Source: Bacteroidales bacterium
Lineage (GTDB): Bacteria; Bacteroidota; Bacteroidia; Bacteroidales; UBA932
NCBI GenBank assembly: GCA_017415715.1
Contig: JAFQFD010000029.1
Span: 1 to 64,000, forward strand
DNA: 64,000 nt
Direction: 5' to 3'
A program made the position numbers and the translations under genes. Under the pieces are notes generated by a model. The model was not told the DNA's origin. It saw nothing but the letters and a program-made list of their open reading frames with translations, and made no database searches. Of the stretch, positions 9,186 to 19,543 are shown piece after piece. Positions within the stretch are counted from its first letter, which is position 1; each line of letters starts with the position of its first letter.

Positions 9186-9216
9186 TTTGTAAATAAATTC
9201 AAAAGTGCTACCTTTG
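9186..9216 (+). promoter_or_regulatory. rpmH promoter
   Basis: TTTG (9186-9189), 19 bp spacer, TACCTTTG (9209-9216): a textbook Bacteroidota promoter. The predicted start near 9223 leaves a leader of about 35 nt before the rpmH ATG. Confidence 0.75.
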
Positions 9217-9257
9217 CACTCCCCAAATTGTAGAGGAAAATATAAAAATATCTAGAT

Positions 9258-9410
9258 ATGAAAAGAACATTCCAACCATCACAGCGCAAGCGCCGCAACA
9301 AGCACGGCTTCCGCGAGCGCATGTCGACTCCTAACGGACGTCGCGTATTGGCAGCACGCCGCCGTCGTGGCCGCAAGAAATTGACTGTATCATCTGAGGA
9401 CAGATGGTAA
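9258..9410 (+). CDS. rpmH: 50S ribosomal protein L34
   Basis: A 50-residue, strongly basic protein starting [20 protein letters not shown] with the L34 signature [25 protein letters not shown] and a short C-terminal tail. It is a component of the large ribosomal subunit. It has its own promoter and ends inside a perfect 20-bp inverted repeat that serves as terminator. L34 length and sequence are normal for the phylum. Confidence 0.98.
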   Translation: MKRTFQPSQRKRRNKHGFRERMSTPNGRRVLAARRRRGRKKLTVSSEDRW

Positions 9411-9453
9411 AAGTAAAGGACCAGCCCAAGGGTTGGTCCTTTACTTTTACCAT
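9404..9453. terminator. Bidirectional terminator shared by rpmH and the facing hydrolase gene
   Basis: A perfect 20-bp inverted repeat (9404-9423 and 9434-9453) with a 10-nt loop. The stop codons of both convergent genes (TAA at 9408-9410 on plus, TAA at 9447-9449 on minus) lie inside the stem. T/A tracts within each arm give the U-rich tail in either direction. Confidence 0.85.
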
Positions 9454-10547
9454 CCTATATTGTCATTCAGGTAATCGACTATTATTCTTTGAACATCTTT
9501 ACCGCAATGATGACCTCCTGGGAAGAACTCTGTGCGCAATGCGTCGGAGCCGGAAGCATCATAATATGAATTCAGTTTACGGAAAGCCTCCTGCACACTC
9601 TCCTTAGGGAAAAGATGGTCAGTCTCGCCATTAAGAAACAGCATAGGCTTCGGGACCAGAAACATTCCGATATCTCCGAAATCCATCCGCTCGCGCATAG
9701 GCATGACAGCCATGGAATAGTCGGATGCCTTCATTTCCTCTGACCTGTCAAGGGTCGTCATCCATGAAAGCGCGACTCCGCATTTCACTTCAGGGCAGAA
9801 AGCCGCAAGCATCCAGCAGCGGTGAGCTCCCATAGAGAAGCCGAAAGCTCCGATATTGTCTTTATCAACATATGGCAACGACGCCAGAAGGCGGACTGAC
9901 GCGACATCGTCGCGCAGCATCTTCTCCGCCCAGATCACGCCATCACGCTGGAGTGAGTCATAGACATCGCATTGTCCCTCATACACGACATTCTTCAGTC
10001 TCTTTATCTCCTGCTTACGCGCACGGGCGGCATCCTTGTCGTCACCGAACTGGCCGTAAGTCAATTCCGACCACCTATGGGCGTCAGCAGAAGACCTGTC
10101 TCCCCAATAGAGAGCGTCTGAAACCAGGACAACATATCCAAGCGAAGCAAGCGAATCTGCGAAGTAAACTCCATCAAAATTCTTGTCAATCCACTGCTGG
10201 GCCGACCTCGCAATATGGTCCTCAGACCCGTCCGGGAGCATCGACATCATCGGTCTCACCAGCTTTTCCTTGCCGATGTCAAACCTCGCCCCATGGTCAT
10301 GCAGCATGACGACAGCCGGCTTGCGCGAACGTCTGGAAGCCCCATCCGGAACCAGCAGATACGCCGATATGCGCTCGCCTTTCTCCACGTCAAACTCCAC
10401 ATAGCGGCACTCATATCCTTCCCTCTGCTCGGACTGAACGACCTTCATATGAGGCTTCACACTGCGACCGACTTCGGGAATATAGTATTCGCCGGCGTGA
10501 AGGATCACACCGGCGAACATCATCATAATGCATGCAAGCAGTCTCAT
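9447..10547 (-). CDS. Secreted alpha/beta hydrolase (dienelactone-hydrolase/acetylesterase-like)
   Basis: A 366-residue protein with an N-terminal signal peptide (about residues 1-18, ending near LHA). The alpha/beta-hydrolase core carries the nucleophile elbow GFSMGAH (Ser), the acid in NGETDHLFP (Asp) and the catalytic His in FFPGGHHCG; AVVMLHDHGARFD gives the oxyanion-hole strand. It resembles the Abhydrolase_7/acetyl-xylan-esterase-like group common in Bacteroidota. It overlaps the end of ettA by one base (TAATG), so it is translationally coupled to it although the functions look unrelated. The substrate is unknown. Confidence 0.82.
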   Translation of the reverse strand: MRLLACIMMMFAGVILHAGEYYIPEVGRSVKPHMKVVQSEQREGYECRYVEFDVEKGERISAYLLVPDGASRRSRKPAVVMLHDHGARFDIGKEKLVRPMMSMLPDGSEDHIARSAQQWIDKNFDGVYFADSLASLGYVVLVSDALYWGDRSSADAHRWSELTYGQFGDDKDAARARKQEIKRLKNVVYEGQCDVYDSLQRDGVIWAEKMLRDDVASVRLLASLPYVDKDNIGAFGFSMGAHRCWMLAAFCPEVKCGVALSWMTTLDRSEEMKASDYSMAVMPMRERMDFGDIGMFLVPKPMLFLNGETDHLFPKESVQEAFRKLNSYYDASGSDALRTEFFPGGHHCGKDVQRIIVDYLNDNIGW

Positions 10548-12226
10548 TACTCAGCCATCAGCTTCTTGTACTTGAAGCGCTTAGGCTCCTCGTTGCCGAG
10601 ACGGCGCTTCTTGTTCTCCTCGTACTCAGAGTATGTTCCTTCGAAGAAGTATACCTGAGAGTCTCCCTCGAATGCGAGGATATGAGTTGCGATACGATCA
10701 AGGAACCAACGGTCATGAGAGATGACAACAGCACAGCCGGCAAATCCCTCGAGACCCTCCTCGAGAGCGCGGATTGTGTTTACATCCACGTCGTTGGTCG
10801 GCTCGTCAAGCAGAAGTACGTTTCCTTCGTCCTTCAATGTGAGGGCAAGATGGAGACGGTTTCTCTCACCACCAGACAGGATGCCGCAGAGCTTCTCCTG
10901 GTCTGCTCCGGAGAAGTTGAAGCGAGAGACATACGCTCTTGCATTCACTTCCCTCTTGCCGAGTCTCACAAACTCCGAATTCTCGGCTATTGTCTCGTAT
11001 ACTGTCTTGTCAGGATCGATGCTCCTGTGCTGCTGGTCCACATAAGCAAGCTTCACGGTCTCACCTATTGTGATCTCTCCAGAGTCCGGAGTATCCAGGC
11101 CCATGATAAGGCGGAAGAGAGTCGTCTTACCCGCACCGTTCGGACCGATCACTCCGACGATACCTGCAGGAGGCAGGATGAAGCTGAGGTTTTCATAGAG
11201 GAGCTTGTCCCCATATGCCTTTGAGACATTCTTGAACTCAATGACCTTGTTACCGAGCCTTGGTCCGTTAGGGATGTAGATCTCAAGGTTAGCCTCCTTC
11301 TCTCTGCCGTCATCAGCTGCAAGCTTCTCGTAAGCACCCAGACGTGCCTTAGACTTCGCATGACGGGCCTTCGGAGCCATCCTCACCCACTCGAGCTCGC
11401 GCTCAAGAGCCTTGCGACGCTTGCTCTCCTGCTTCTCCTCCTGAGCCAGGCGTGTGCTCTTCTGGTCGAGCCATGAAGAGTAGTTGCCCTTCCATGGAAT
11501 TCCCTCTCCCCTGTCAAGCTCAAGGATCCATCCTGCGACATTGTCGAGGAAATAACGGTCATGGGTAACAGCAATCACCGTACCCTTGTACTGCTGGAGG
11601 TGAGCCTCGAGCCACTGGATACTCTCAGTATCGAGGTGGTTGGTAGGCTCGTCAAGAAGGAGGACATCAGGCTGTCTGAGGAGCAGGCGGCAGAGTGCCA
11701 CACGACGGCGCTCTCCACCACTGAGTGTCGAAACCTTCGCATCTGAAGGAGGGCACTGGAGCGCATCCATGGCCCTTTCGAGCTTCGAATCGATCTCCCA
11801 GCCTCCGCAGTGCTCTATCTTCTCGGTCAGCTCTCCCTGACGCTCTATGAGAGCGGCCATCTCGTCGTCAGACATCGGCTCACAGAACTTCATGTTCACC
11901 TCTTCATACTCCTTGAGGATGTCCATGACTTCCTGGACACCTTCCTGAACGACTTCGATCACGGTCTTGTCCGGGTCCATCTGAGGTTCCTGCTCGAGAT
12001 ATCCTACAGAATATCCCGGAGCCCATACGACCTCACCCTGGTATCCCTTCTCAATGCCGGCGATGATCTTCATCAAAGTCGACTTACCGGATCCGTTGAG
12101 ACCCACGATACCGATCTTCGCACCATAGAAGAATGAAAGATAGATATCCTTGAGGATCACTCTATTGTTATGAGGCAGGATCTTGCCCACCCCGTTCATC
12201 GAAAAAATTATCTTCTCGTCTGCCAT
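10547..12226 (-). CDS. ettA: Energy-dependent translational throttle protein EttA (ABC-F)
   Basis: A 559-residue ABC-F ATPase with two nucleotide-binding domains and no membrane segment. NBD1 has Walker A GLNGSGKSTL, signature LSGGERRRVALCR, Walker B LLLDEPTNHLD; the arm and linker follow (WLDQKSTRLAQEEKQESKRRKALERELEW); NBD2 has GPNGAGKTTL, LSGGERNRLHLA and LLLDEPTNDVD. The full-length match, including the linker with PKARHAKSKARL, indicates EttA rather than a resistance ABC-F. It binds the ribosomal E site and gates elongation according to energy state in characterised relatives. Confidence 0.95.
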   Translation of the reverse strand: MADEKIIFSMNGVGKILPHNNRVILKDIYLSFFYGAKIGIVGLNGSGKSTLMKIIAGIEKGYQGEVVWAPGYSVGYLEQEPQMDPDKTVIEVVQEGVQEVMDILKEYEEVNMKFCEPMSDDEMAALIERQGELTEKIEHCGGWEIDSKLERAMDALQCPPSDAKVSTLSGGERRRVALCRLLLRQPDVLLLDEPTNHLDTESIQWLEAHLQQYKGTVIAVTHDRYFLDNVAGWILELDRGEGIPWKGNYSSWLDQKSTRLAQEEKQESKRRKALERELEWVRMAPKARHAKSKARLGAYEKLAADDGREKEANLEIYIPNGPRLGNKVIEFKNVSKAYGDKLLYENLSFILPPAGIVGVIGPNGAGKTTLFRLIMGLDTPDSGEITIGETVKLAYVDQQHRSIDPDKTVYETIAENSEFVRLGKREVNARAYVSRFNFSGADQEKLCGILSGGERNRLHLALTLKDEGNVLLLDEPTNDVDVNTIRALEEGLEGFAGCAVVISHDRWFLDRIATHILAFEGDSQVYFFEGTYSEYEENKKRRLGNEEPKRFKYKKLMAE

Positions 12227-12292
12227 ATGTAAATGGTTTTTAGTTTATTGCAAATTTCTGCAAAGATAATCTTCCGCGGTCTATTCCGCAAG

Positions 12293-13390
12293 TTATTTTC
12301 GTCTCTTGGCCCTGCGTATCTTCTCTTTGCGGCACCAGTCGCTCGGATTCTCACCCATGAACAGACGGAAGGCCATGTTGAAAGAAACCGATGTATTGAA
12401 ACCGCAGTGCGGCCACAGCTCCGACATCTTCGTTTCCGGATGGGCCCTGAAATATTCCATTGAATACATTACCCTGTGATAGTTGACATACTGGCAGAAG
12501 TTCCTGCCGCTGTACATGCTTATCGCCTTCGAAATATAGACCTTGTTGGAGAAGACCACAGCCACTATGTCATTGATGGTAAGATTGCCGTTCAAGTACG
12601 GTTTCTCCTCTTCAAACAGCTTCTGGATCCTGCAATATAGCTCCTTGAATACATTTTCGTCTTCCGGAATATTATTGACATTCTCCATCGGAGAGAGCCT
12701 CATCGACTCTACGATGCGTCTCTCGTGCCTGGCCAGAAGAGAAAACACCGAATCAGACAAGATGCGAGAACATAGGCAGAAGACAACTGCAGCCATCAGC
12801 ACGGATATGACACATCTGACCCAAAGGAGATTTCCCGCCAGCATGTATACAATGACAAGGACAGCATAGGACATCGGCGTAAACACATCCACAGCAAGCT
12901 GAAGCCATTGCCATACTGTCCCCAGGTGCATCAGCTCCCGGACACTCCTTATCTTGATCCATATCGAAACCATCGGCACTGAAACGCATAGGATCGAAAC
13001 CACTGCTACACCCACTCTGAAGGTGCCGGCAGGCAACAGCGGCAGAACGCCTGACGCACATAGTATGTAGTAAGCCGCCAGAAGAACAGCCAGAACAACG
13101 TATGCCGATGTGACAGTCTTCTTCCAGAATGTCGACAGGGTCGAATCAGAGATAGAGGTCAAGGAGAAGATCACAAGCGACAAGTCAAGAGGCAACCTCT
13201 CCATTAGCCCATTTCCATTCATCATGTTACACACCAGCATGGCCGCTCCACAGATCAACACGACTGACGCCAAAGACCTGTTCATCGTCGCCAGGGCCTT
13301 GTACTTTACATTACGTGCAATCATGCATCCTGCCATAAGGAGCATTGCGGTCACCAGTGCTGAGACAAAAAACATATTCATCGTTTCCAT
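12293..13390 (-). CDS. Membrane-anchored AraC-family regulator
   Basis: A 365-residue protein. The N-terminal half (to about residue 215) contains about six hydrophobic helices, and the C-terminal third is an AraC-type double helix-turn-helix domain (LTINDIVAVVFSNKVYISKAISMYSGRNFCQYVNYHRVMYS, then MSELWPHCGFNTSVSFNMAFRLFMGENPSDW). Membrane AraC regulators of this design are common in Bacteroidota and are thought to sense envelope or external cues. No adjacent operon is an obvious target; the YitT pair lies upstream on the same strand behind a terminator. The ligand and regulon are unknown. Confidence 0.85.
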   Translation of the reverse strand: METMNMFFVSALVTAMLLMAGCMIARNVKYKALATMNRSLASVVLICGAAMLVCNMMNGNGLMERLPLDLSLVIFSLTSISDSTLSTFWKKTVTSAYVVLAVLLAAYYILCASGVLPLLPAGTFRVGVAVVSILCVSVPMVSIWIKIRSVRELMHLGTVWQWLQLAVDVFTPMSYAVLVIVYMLAGNLLWVRCVISVLMAAVVFCLCSRILSDSVFSLLARHERRIVESMRLSPMENVNNIPEDENVFKELYCRIQKLFEEEKPYLNGNLTINDIVAVVFSNKVYISKAISMYSGRNFCQYVNYHRVMYSMEYFRAHPETKMSELWPHCGFNTSVSFNMAFRLFMGENPSDWCRKEKIRRAKRRK

Positions 13391-13422
13391 TTCTTTTGTG
13401 ACAAATTTATATAGAAAAAGAA

Positions 13423-13465
13423 GCGTGAGCCCTGAAGTTTATGACAAAACTTACGGAGCTCACGC
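13423..13465. terminator. Terminator hairpin between yitT pair and AraC gene
   Basis: GCGTGAGC (13423-13430) pairs with GCTCACGC (13458-13465), with additional partial pairing inside (CCTGAAGTTT with AAACTTACGG). A long T/C-rich tract follows on the plus side and a T-rich tract on the minus side. The minus-strand reading would end the yitT transcript. Confidence 0.55.
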
Positions 13466-13508
13466 CACTATTTTCTTTTTTTTATATTTTTTTCTTTTTT
13501 TTATAGAG

Positions 13509-14444
13509 TTATTTACCGGTTTTAACCTTTATAGTGTCAAATCCCTGCCCATAAACTCCCATTACAGAGGATACCGACAGGAAGGCATCCGGGTCGATTG
13601 ACTTCACATATCTAAGCAAAAGGTTAAGATCTGTCTTTCTCGTAACGACCATTATGACTTCCTTCTCCTCCTTCGAGTACCAGCCCTTCGCAGGGAGAAC
13701 GGTAACTCCCCTCTTCATGTCGAAAGCGATCACATCTGCCATTTCCTTAACCTTCTTGGTGAAGATGAAAGCCTGCACTGACTGCTTCGATCCCGAAATA
13801 TAGAGGTCGATTGCATAACCGCACACGGTCACCTGCATGAGACCATATACAACGATGGCTACCTTTTCCGGATATGGCATAGGGGCTCCTGTCTTGTCAA
13901 ACGACGGGAACAGGAGAGATGAAAGGATGATTATGATATCGATGATGAGGATGACCTTTCCCGGAGAAGCATGCTTGAACTTGCACCATACAAGGGCTAT
14001 GATGTCGGTTCCGCCGGTACTTCCGCCCTGGGACATCGACAGGCCGATGCCGACTCCGGCCATGATACCGCCGAGAACCGTACATACGATCTTGCTGTCC
14101 TGCGAGAATTCTGCGACGAAGTCTACAGGTATGAGCTCCTTTGTCACGGCAAGCATGATGGAGGTCATTATGATGGCATATATGGTCTTGGCGCCGAAGC
14201 CGGTACCGAGGATCTTCGTTCCTATCACAAGAAGCAGTATGTTAAGAACAAAGTATGTGATCGGGATAGGCAGCTTGAAAGCATACTCAAGAATAGCGGC
14301 AAAACCTGTCACACCGCCTCCGATCATGTTGTTTGGGGTCAGGAACATCGCCCATCCAAGAGCATACATGGTGACTCCAAGGGTGATGAGAAGGTATTCC
14401 TTCACAAATGTCACCCAAGACTTCTGCAGGATAGTCTTATTCAT
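13509..14444 (-). CDS. YitT family membrane protein (DUF161/DUF2179)
   Basis: A 311-residue protein with about five or six membrane helices in the first 200 residues (TPNNMIGGGVTGFAAIL, SQGGSTGGTDIIALV) and a soluble C-terminal DUF2179 domain (RGVTVLPAKGWYSKEEKEVIMVVTRK). The upstream gene (14437-15363) is a paralogue overlapping by 8 bp, so this is a tandem duplication expressed as one unit. YitT proteins are widespread; the substrate is not established. Confidence 0.9.
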   Translation of the reverse strand: MNKTILQKSWVTFVKEYLLITLGVTMYALGWAMFLTPNNMIGGGVTGFAAILEYAFKLPIPITYFVLNILLLVIGTKILGTGFGAKTIYAIIMTSIMLAVTKELIPVDFVAEFSQDSKIVCTVLGGIMAGVGIGLSMSQGGSTGGTDIIALVWCKFKHASPGKVILIIDIIIILSSLLFPSFDKTGAPMPYPEKVAIVVYGLMQVTVCGYAIDLYISGSKQSVQAFIFTKKVKEMADVIAFDMKRGVTVLPAKGWYSKEEKEVIMVVTRKTDLNLLLRYVKSIDPDAFLSVSSVMGVYGQGFDTIKVKTGK

Positions 14445-15363
14445 CGGTTTTCTCTACGTTTGTTTGTTTCTTTTTGAGTTTCATTCCGGTCTTCACTTCC
14501 TCGAATCCCTCACCGAAGACGCTCATCGCTGTGGATACCGAAATGAAGGCTTTCGGATCTATGGACTTCACTTCGCGGATCACATCATTCATCTGATGCT
14601 TTCTCGAAACGATCAGCAGCACCTTGCTCTCCTTCTGCGAGTACCAGCCTACCGACTGGATTGCGGTAACGCCCCTATGAACGACATGTATCATGTGGTC
14701 AGCGATAGCCTCATACTTTGATGAGAACACAAGTATCTGAACGGAAGATTTGTTTCCAAGGAGCACAAAGTCGATACCGAACGAGAATCCGAGCATGATC
14801 ACATACGCATAGACCACATCAATGATTCCCTTATCCGGCACGAACAGCATGGATGCGATGATGAATATATCCGTAAAGAGGTATACCCTTCCAGGAGACA
14901 CAGGCCAGTATTTGTTTATCATCATGGCCACGATATCCGTACCGCCTGAACTTCCTCCACGCAGCAGGACAAGACCGAGTCCGACTGACTCCAGGGCAGC
15001 TCCCACCAACGCTCCTATCAGCTTGTCATTGACGAAGTCATGGCATTCCAGGACCGGGAACTTCGGCAGGACCTCGAAGAGGACAGACGTCAGTATTATG
15101 ACATAGATAGTCTTGATGCCGAACGCCCTGCCCAATGTCAGGAATCCGATGATCAGGAGACCGATATTTATAATAGGATAGGTCCATCCGATAGGAATGG
15201 CTCCGCCTGTCGCGTACTGTATGATCGTACACAATCCGGTCAAACCTCCGCTGGCCAGTCCTGTAGGGATGATGATGGAGGTCCACGCCATGCAGAAGAT
15301 GAGCGAACCGACCGTCATAAGGAAATAATCCCAGAGAACTGACAGGAACTTATTGGTTTTCAT
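14437..15363 (-). CDS. YitT family membrane protein (DUF161/DUF2179)
   Basis: A 308-residue paralogue of the downstream gene with the same layout: membrane helices with IPTGLASGGLTGLCTII and RGGSSGGTDIVAMM, and a C-terminal DUF2179 domain (RGVTAIQSVGWYSQKESKVLLIVSRK), plus a basic tail. The gene starts 16 bp after leuS, so it is likely co-transcribed with leuS. Two different YitT copies in tandem may form a heteromeric complex; that is inference. Confidence 0.9.
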   Translation of the reverse strand: MKTNKFLSVLWDYFLMTVGSLIFCMAWTSIIIPTGLASGGLTGLCTIIQYATGGAIPIGWTYPIINIGLLIIGFLTLGRAFGIKTIYVIILTSVLFEVLPKFPVLECHDFVNDKLIGALVGAALESVGLGLVLLRGGSSGGTDIVAMMINKYWPVSPGRVYLFTDIFIIASMLFVPDKGIIDVVYAYVIMLGFSFGIDFVLLGNKSSVQILVFSSKYEAIADHMIHVVHRGVTAIQSVGWYSQKESKVLLIVSRKHQMNDVIREVKSIDPKAFISVSTAMSVFGEGFEEVKTGMKLKKKQTNVEKTDE

Positions 15364-15379
15364 AGGTCTGGAAAGCAGT

Positions 15380-18145
15380 TTACTTTACTACTATATTTAC
15401 AATCTTGCCAGGAACGACAATAACCTTGATGATATTGCCGCCGGCAACATACTTGGCTGTCTGCTCAAGGCCGCGCACATGCGCATCCACATCCTCGCGT
15501 GACATATCGAGAGGAAGCTCCACAGTGAAGCGTGTCTTACCGTTGAATGACACAGCATATGTGCAGTTGTTCTCTATCGTATATGCCTCGACATACTCAG
15601 GGAATGCCGCATATGTGATGCTCTCCTTGTGTCCAAGAGCCTCCCAGAGTTCTTCCGCGATGTGAGGAGCGAACGGCGAGAGGAGAATGATGAGCGGCTC
15701 GACGATCTCACGCTTGGTGCACTTGAGGTCGTAAAGTTCATTCACTGCGATCATGAATGCGCTGACTGCAGTATTGAACGAGAAGGCCTCGATATCCGTG
15801 CGGACCTTGCCTATGAGCTTGTGGAGAGCCTTCAGCTCTTCTGGAGTCGCCTTCTCGTCAGTAACGATGAATCCGTCACGGTCATAGAACATCCTCCATA
15901 CTCTCTTGAGGAAGCGGTTCACACCGTCGATGCCCTTTGTGTCCCAAGGTTTCGACTGCTCGAGAGGTCCGAGGAACATCTCATAGAGACGGAGCGTGTC
16001 GGCACCGTAAGTGTCGCAGATCATGTCCGGATTCACTACGTTGAACATCGACTTGGACATCTTCTCGATCGCCCAGCCGCAGATGTATTCGCCATCTTCA
16101 AGGATGAACTCTGCATTTGCGAACTCAGGCATCCATGCCTTGAAGGCCTCGATGTCAAGACGGTCATTGCGGACAATGTTCACGTCTACATGGATCTCAG
16201 TAGTCTCATACTGGTCCTTGAGACCCACTGAGACATATGTATTGGTGTTGATGATGCGGTATACGAAATTCGAGCGGCCCTGGATCATACCCTGATTGAT
16301 CAGCTTCCTGAACGGCTCTTTCTCGCAGACATATCCGAGGTCATAAAGGAACTTGTTCCAGAAGCGTGAGTAGATGAGGTGACCTGTAGCATGCTCTGTA
16401 CCACCGATATAGAGGTCTACATCTCTCCAGTATTCATCCGCCTCCTTGCCCACGAGGGCCTCACTGTTGTGAGGATCCATATAGCGGAGATAGTATGCAC
16501 TGCTGCCTGCGAAGCCCGGCATTGTGCTGAGCTCTATAGGATATCCGTCATATGTCCAGTCCTGTGCACGTCCAAGAGGCGGCTCGCCCGACTCTGTAGG
16601 AAGGAACTTGTCCACTGCTGGAAGCTGGAGCGGAAGGTCAGCAAGGGTCATAGGAGTTGCTACACCATCCTTGAAGTACATAGGGAATGGCTCTCCCCAA
16701 TATCTCTGGCGTGAGAAGATCGCGTCGCGGAGACGATAGTTGATCTTCCTGCGGCCGATGCCATGCTTCTCGACATAGTCGATCGCTGCCGGGATGGCTT
16801 CCTTTACAGTAAGACCGTTGAGGAAGCCCGAGTTGCACATCACGCCGTCCTTGGCGTCGAAGCTTGACTCGCTAACGTCACATCCCTCTATGAGAGGAAT
16901 CACAGGAAGGTTGAATGTTCTTGCGAATGCATAGTCACGGCTGTCATGTGCCGGAACGGCCATGATGGCGCCAGTGCCATAGCCTGCAAGTACATATTCT
17001 GAAATCCACACAGGAACCTTGTCACCTGTAAGAGGATTTGTCGCATATGAACCAGAGAACACACCTGTCACCTTTCTTGCCTCCATCATCCTCTCGCGCT
17101 CGGTCTTCTTCTTAGCCATTGCAAGGTATTCCCCGACAGCCTCCTTCTGCTCTGGAGTTGTGAGAAGGTCAACCCACTCGCTCTCGGGAGCAAGAACCAT
17201 GAATGTAACTCCGAACACTGTGTCCGCACGTGTTGTGAAGATGGTCATATCGTACTCCTGAGAGCCGTTTGACACCTTGAACACCATCTCCGCGCCCTGG
17301 CTCTTTCCGATCCAGTTGCGCTGCATGTCCTTGAGCGAATCCGTCCAGTCGAGATCCTCGAGATCCTCAAGCAGACGTCCTGCATATGCAGAAACGCGAA
17401 GCTGCCACTGGGTCATCTTCTTCTGCTCCACAGGATGGCCTCCACGCACTGAATAACCTTCCTTCACCTCGTCATTTGCAAGAACGGTTCCGAGTGCAGG
17501 ACACCAGTTCACTGATGTCTCACCCTGATATGCCAGCCTGTACTGCATCAGCACGGCAGCCTTCTGCTTTTCGTCAAAAGCATTCCACTGCTCTGCTGTG
17601 AACGGCTCTACATCTCCGCAGGCCGCGTCGACCGCTGCGCTTCCGCCCTGTGCGAAAGCTGCCTCCAGCTCCGCTATCGGGCGAGCCTTCTGCTGCGCGT
17701 TGTCATACCAGCTGCCGAACATTTCGAGGAAGGCCCACTGTGTCCACTTGTAATATTCAGGGTCACAGGTGCGTACCTCGCGTGACCAGTCATATGAGAA
17801 ACCGATACGGTCCATCTGCTCGCGATAGCGCGCGATGTTCTTCTCGGTCGTTGTTGCCGGATGCTGTCCTGTCTGGATCGCATACTGCTCCGCAGGGAGT
17901 CCGAATGCGTCATATCCCATAGGGTGAAGGACGTTGAAGCCGCAGAGACGCTTGTAGCGGCTGTAGATGTCGCTCGCGATGTATCCGAGCGGATGACCTA
18001 CATGCAGACCCGCTCCTGAAGGATACGGGAACATGTCAAGTACATAATATTTCGGCTTTGATCCGTCGATCTCTGCCTTGAATGTGTGGTTGGCAGCCCA
18101 ATAGGCCTGCCACTTACGCTCAATCTCCTTAAAATTGTAATCCAT
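15380..18145 (-). CDS. leuS: Leucyl-tRNA synthetase
   Basis: A 921-residue class I synthetase that charges tRNA-Leu. The HIGH-equivalent is in [20 protein letters not shown] (near residue 40), the inserted editing (CP1) domain includes the [14 protein letters not shown] hydrolytic site, and the KMSKS motif is [14 protein letters not shown]. The C-terminal anticodon-binding and tail domains ([13 protein letters not shown]) are complete. Length is slightly larger than E. coli LeuRS (860), mostly through insertions in the middle, as seen in other Bacteroidota. Confidence 0.97.
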   Translation of the reverse strand: MDYNFKEIERKWQAYWAANHTFKAEIDGSKPKYYVLDMFPYPSGAGLHVGHPLGYIASDIYSRYKRLCGFNVLHPMGYDAFGLPAEQYAIQTGQHPATTTEKNIARYREQMDRIGFSYDWSREVRTCDPEYYKWTQWAFLEMFGSWYDNAQQKARPIAELEAAFAQGGSAAVDAACGDVEPFTAEQWNAFDEKQKAAVLMQYRLAYQGETSVNWCPALGTVLANDEVKEGYSVRGGHPVEQKKMTQWQLRVSAYAGRLLEDLEDLDWTDSLKDMQRNWIGKSQGAEMVFKVSNGSQEYDMTIFTTRADTVFGVTFMVLAPESEWVDLLTTPEQKEAVGEYLAMAKKKTERERMMEARKVTGVFSGSYATNPLTGDKVPVWISEYVLAGYGTGAIMAVPAHDSRDYAFARTFNLPVIPLIEGCDVSESSFDAKDGVMCNSGFLNGLTVKEAIPAAIDYVEKHGIGRRKINYRLRDAIFSRQRYWGEPFPMYFKDGVATPMTLADLPLQLPAVDKFLPTESGEPPLGRAQDWTYDGYPIELSTMPGFAGSSAYYLRYMDPHNSEALVGKEADEYWRDVDLYIGGTEHATGHLIYSRFWNKFLYDLGYVCEKEPFRKLINQGMIQGRSNFVYRIINTNTYVSVGLKDQYETTEIHVDVNIVRNDRLDIEAFKAWMPEFANAEFILEDGEYICGWAIEKMSKSMFNVVNPDMICDTYGADTLRLYEMFLGPLEQSKPWDTKGIDGVNRFLKRVWRMFYDRDGFIVTDEKATPEELKALHKLIGKVRTDIEAFSFNTAVSAFMIAVNELYDLKCTKREIVEPLIILLSPFAPHIAEELWEALGHKESITYAAFPEYVEAYTIENNCTYAVSFNGKTRFTVELPLDMSREDVDAHVRGLEQTAKYVAGGNIIKVIVVPGKIVNIVVK

Positions 18146-18177
18146 AGGTAATTATGTAAAATCTTTCAAAGATAATA

Positions 18178-19542
18178 TTATTTCTTGATTCCAAAGCTTG
18201 CCTTGCCCTTCTTTTCGAGCCTGAATTCCACAGGAATCGTCATCGAGCAGCGGACTTTCTCGCCCTTGAGTCTTGCCGGCCTCCACTTCGGAGAAGCGCT
18301 CACCACCTTGACCGCCTCCGCATCAAGCTCCGGCGAGACACTCTTGACCACCCTCACGTCAGACACTTTGCCGTCCTTGTTGATGACGAACTCCACCATA
18401 ACACGGCCCTGAATGCCGTCACGGACAGCCTCCTGAGGATATTTCAGGTACTGATACACCCATTTCTCAAGGAACTGGCGAGGATCGGCGCTGTTGAGGA
18501 ACATAGGCCTGATGTCACAGTCCGCATATGACACTATCTCATCGCCGACTGTCTTCTTCGGTTTCTTCACCTCGTCCGGTCTGAATGCTATGGTACCCGC
18601 ATAATTTGCCAAGGCCATAGTGCAGTTGTACACATATTCCAGCTCCCTCTCCATCGAATCGTAGTCGATGAGCGACTGCGTGTCCCTCTCGGTATTATGC
18701 TCCGGATAGCGCCCAGTTGTAAACATCACGGACGGAATGTCCTTCGAATAGAAAGCCCTGTGATCTGAAGGATACGGCTCGGCCGCAGTCACTTCCGGCA
18801 GCACCGGATGCAGTCCGCCGGTAAGAGTGCGGAGTATGGCATTCATATCGGCATTCGACGACGTATATGCATAGAAGCCGTTATAACCCATTCCCACCAT
18901 GTCAAGGTTGACCATAGCCTCTATGGTGCCCAGGTCAGCGAATGACCTGTTAAGGAAATACCACGCGCCTGCAAATGTCTCTGTCGATGCACCGAAGGCC
19001 ACGAAAAGGACAGAGCGGCGGAAGAGGACCGAGTTGGTCTGAACCATCCTCGCAAGCTCCATCATCATGGCAAGTCCGGAAGCGTTTCCATTCGCGCCAT
19101 AGAATATCTTCTGCTGCGGCTGGCCGTCCACCATCATCTCCATGACACCGAGGTTGTCAAGCCTTGCGCCGACCACGATGAACTGGTCACGGACCGACTT
19201 GTCATATCCCTGGACATATGCAACGACATTGCGGGATGTGAGCGTATCGCCGTTTTCCTTCCTGACGCCGAAGACATCACCATTCTTAGGAGAAAGGAGG
19301 TCAAGTCCATAAGACTCAAACACCTGCGATACATATTCCGCCGCCAGGAGCTCACCTTCAGAGCCCGGAGCACGTCCTTCCATCATCGACGACGAAAGCA
19401 TGCGCACATGCTCCTTCATGGCGGCAGCATTCTCGCTGTCGTACAAGTCTTCATATGCAGCATCTCCCCTGAACTGCCCGTGAGCGGGTGCAAGGAAGGC
19501 CAGCGACACCAAAAGTGTCGCGAATATTGATTTTCCTGTCAT
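18178..19542 (-). CDS. Degenerate M28 peptidase-like domain fused to a TonB C-terminal domain
   Basis: A 454-residue secreted protein: signal peptide (about 1-22), an M28 aminopeptidase fold (about 40-330), and a TonB_C domain (about 365-450: YPQEAVRDGIQGRVMVEFVINKDGKVSDVRVV). By eye, the zinc-site residues expected in M28 are mostly replaced: GAHYD reads GARLDN, the Asp of GANDNASG is Gly (GANGNASG), the Glu pair reads AST, and the last His reads EHNTERD. Only the Asp in NLDMVG remains in place. It is therefore probably a non-catalytic peptidase-fold domain that binds a ligand or partner, with TonB_C giving envelope interaction. It follows the SPOR lipoprotein gene with a 1-bp gap. A hydrolytic role cannot be excluded without structure. 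Confidence 0.8.
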   Translation of the reverse strand: MTGKSIFATLLVSLAFLAPAHGQFRGDAAYEDLYDSENAAAMKEHVRMLSSSMMEGRAPGSEGELLAAEYVSQVFESYGLDLLSPKNGDVFGVRKENGDTLTSRNVVAYVQGYDKSVRDQFIVVGARLDNLGVMEMMVDGQPQQKIFYGANGNASGLAMMMELARMVQTNSVLFRRSVLFVAFGASTETFAGAWYFLNRSFADLGTIEAMVNLDMVGMGYNGFYAYTSSNADMNAILRTLTGGLHPVLPEVTAAEPYPSDHRAFYSKDIPSVMFTTGRYPEHNTERDTQSLIDYDSMERELEYVYNCTMALANYAGTIAFRPDEVKKPKKTVGDEIVSYADCDIRPMFLNSADPRQFLEKWVYQYLKYPQEAVRDGIQGRVMVEFVINKDGKVSDVRVVKSVSPELDAEAVKVVSASPKWRPARLKGEKVRCSMTIPVEFRLEKKGKASFGIKK

Positions 19543-19543
19543 T

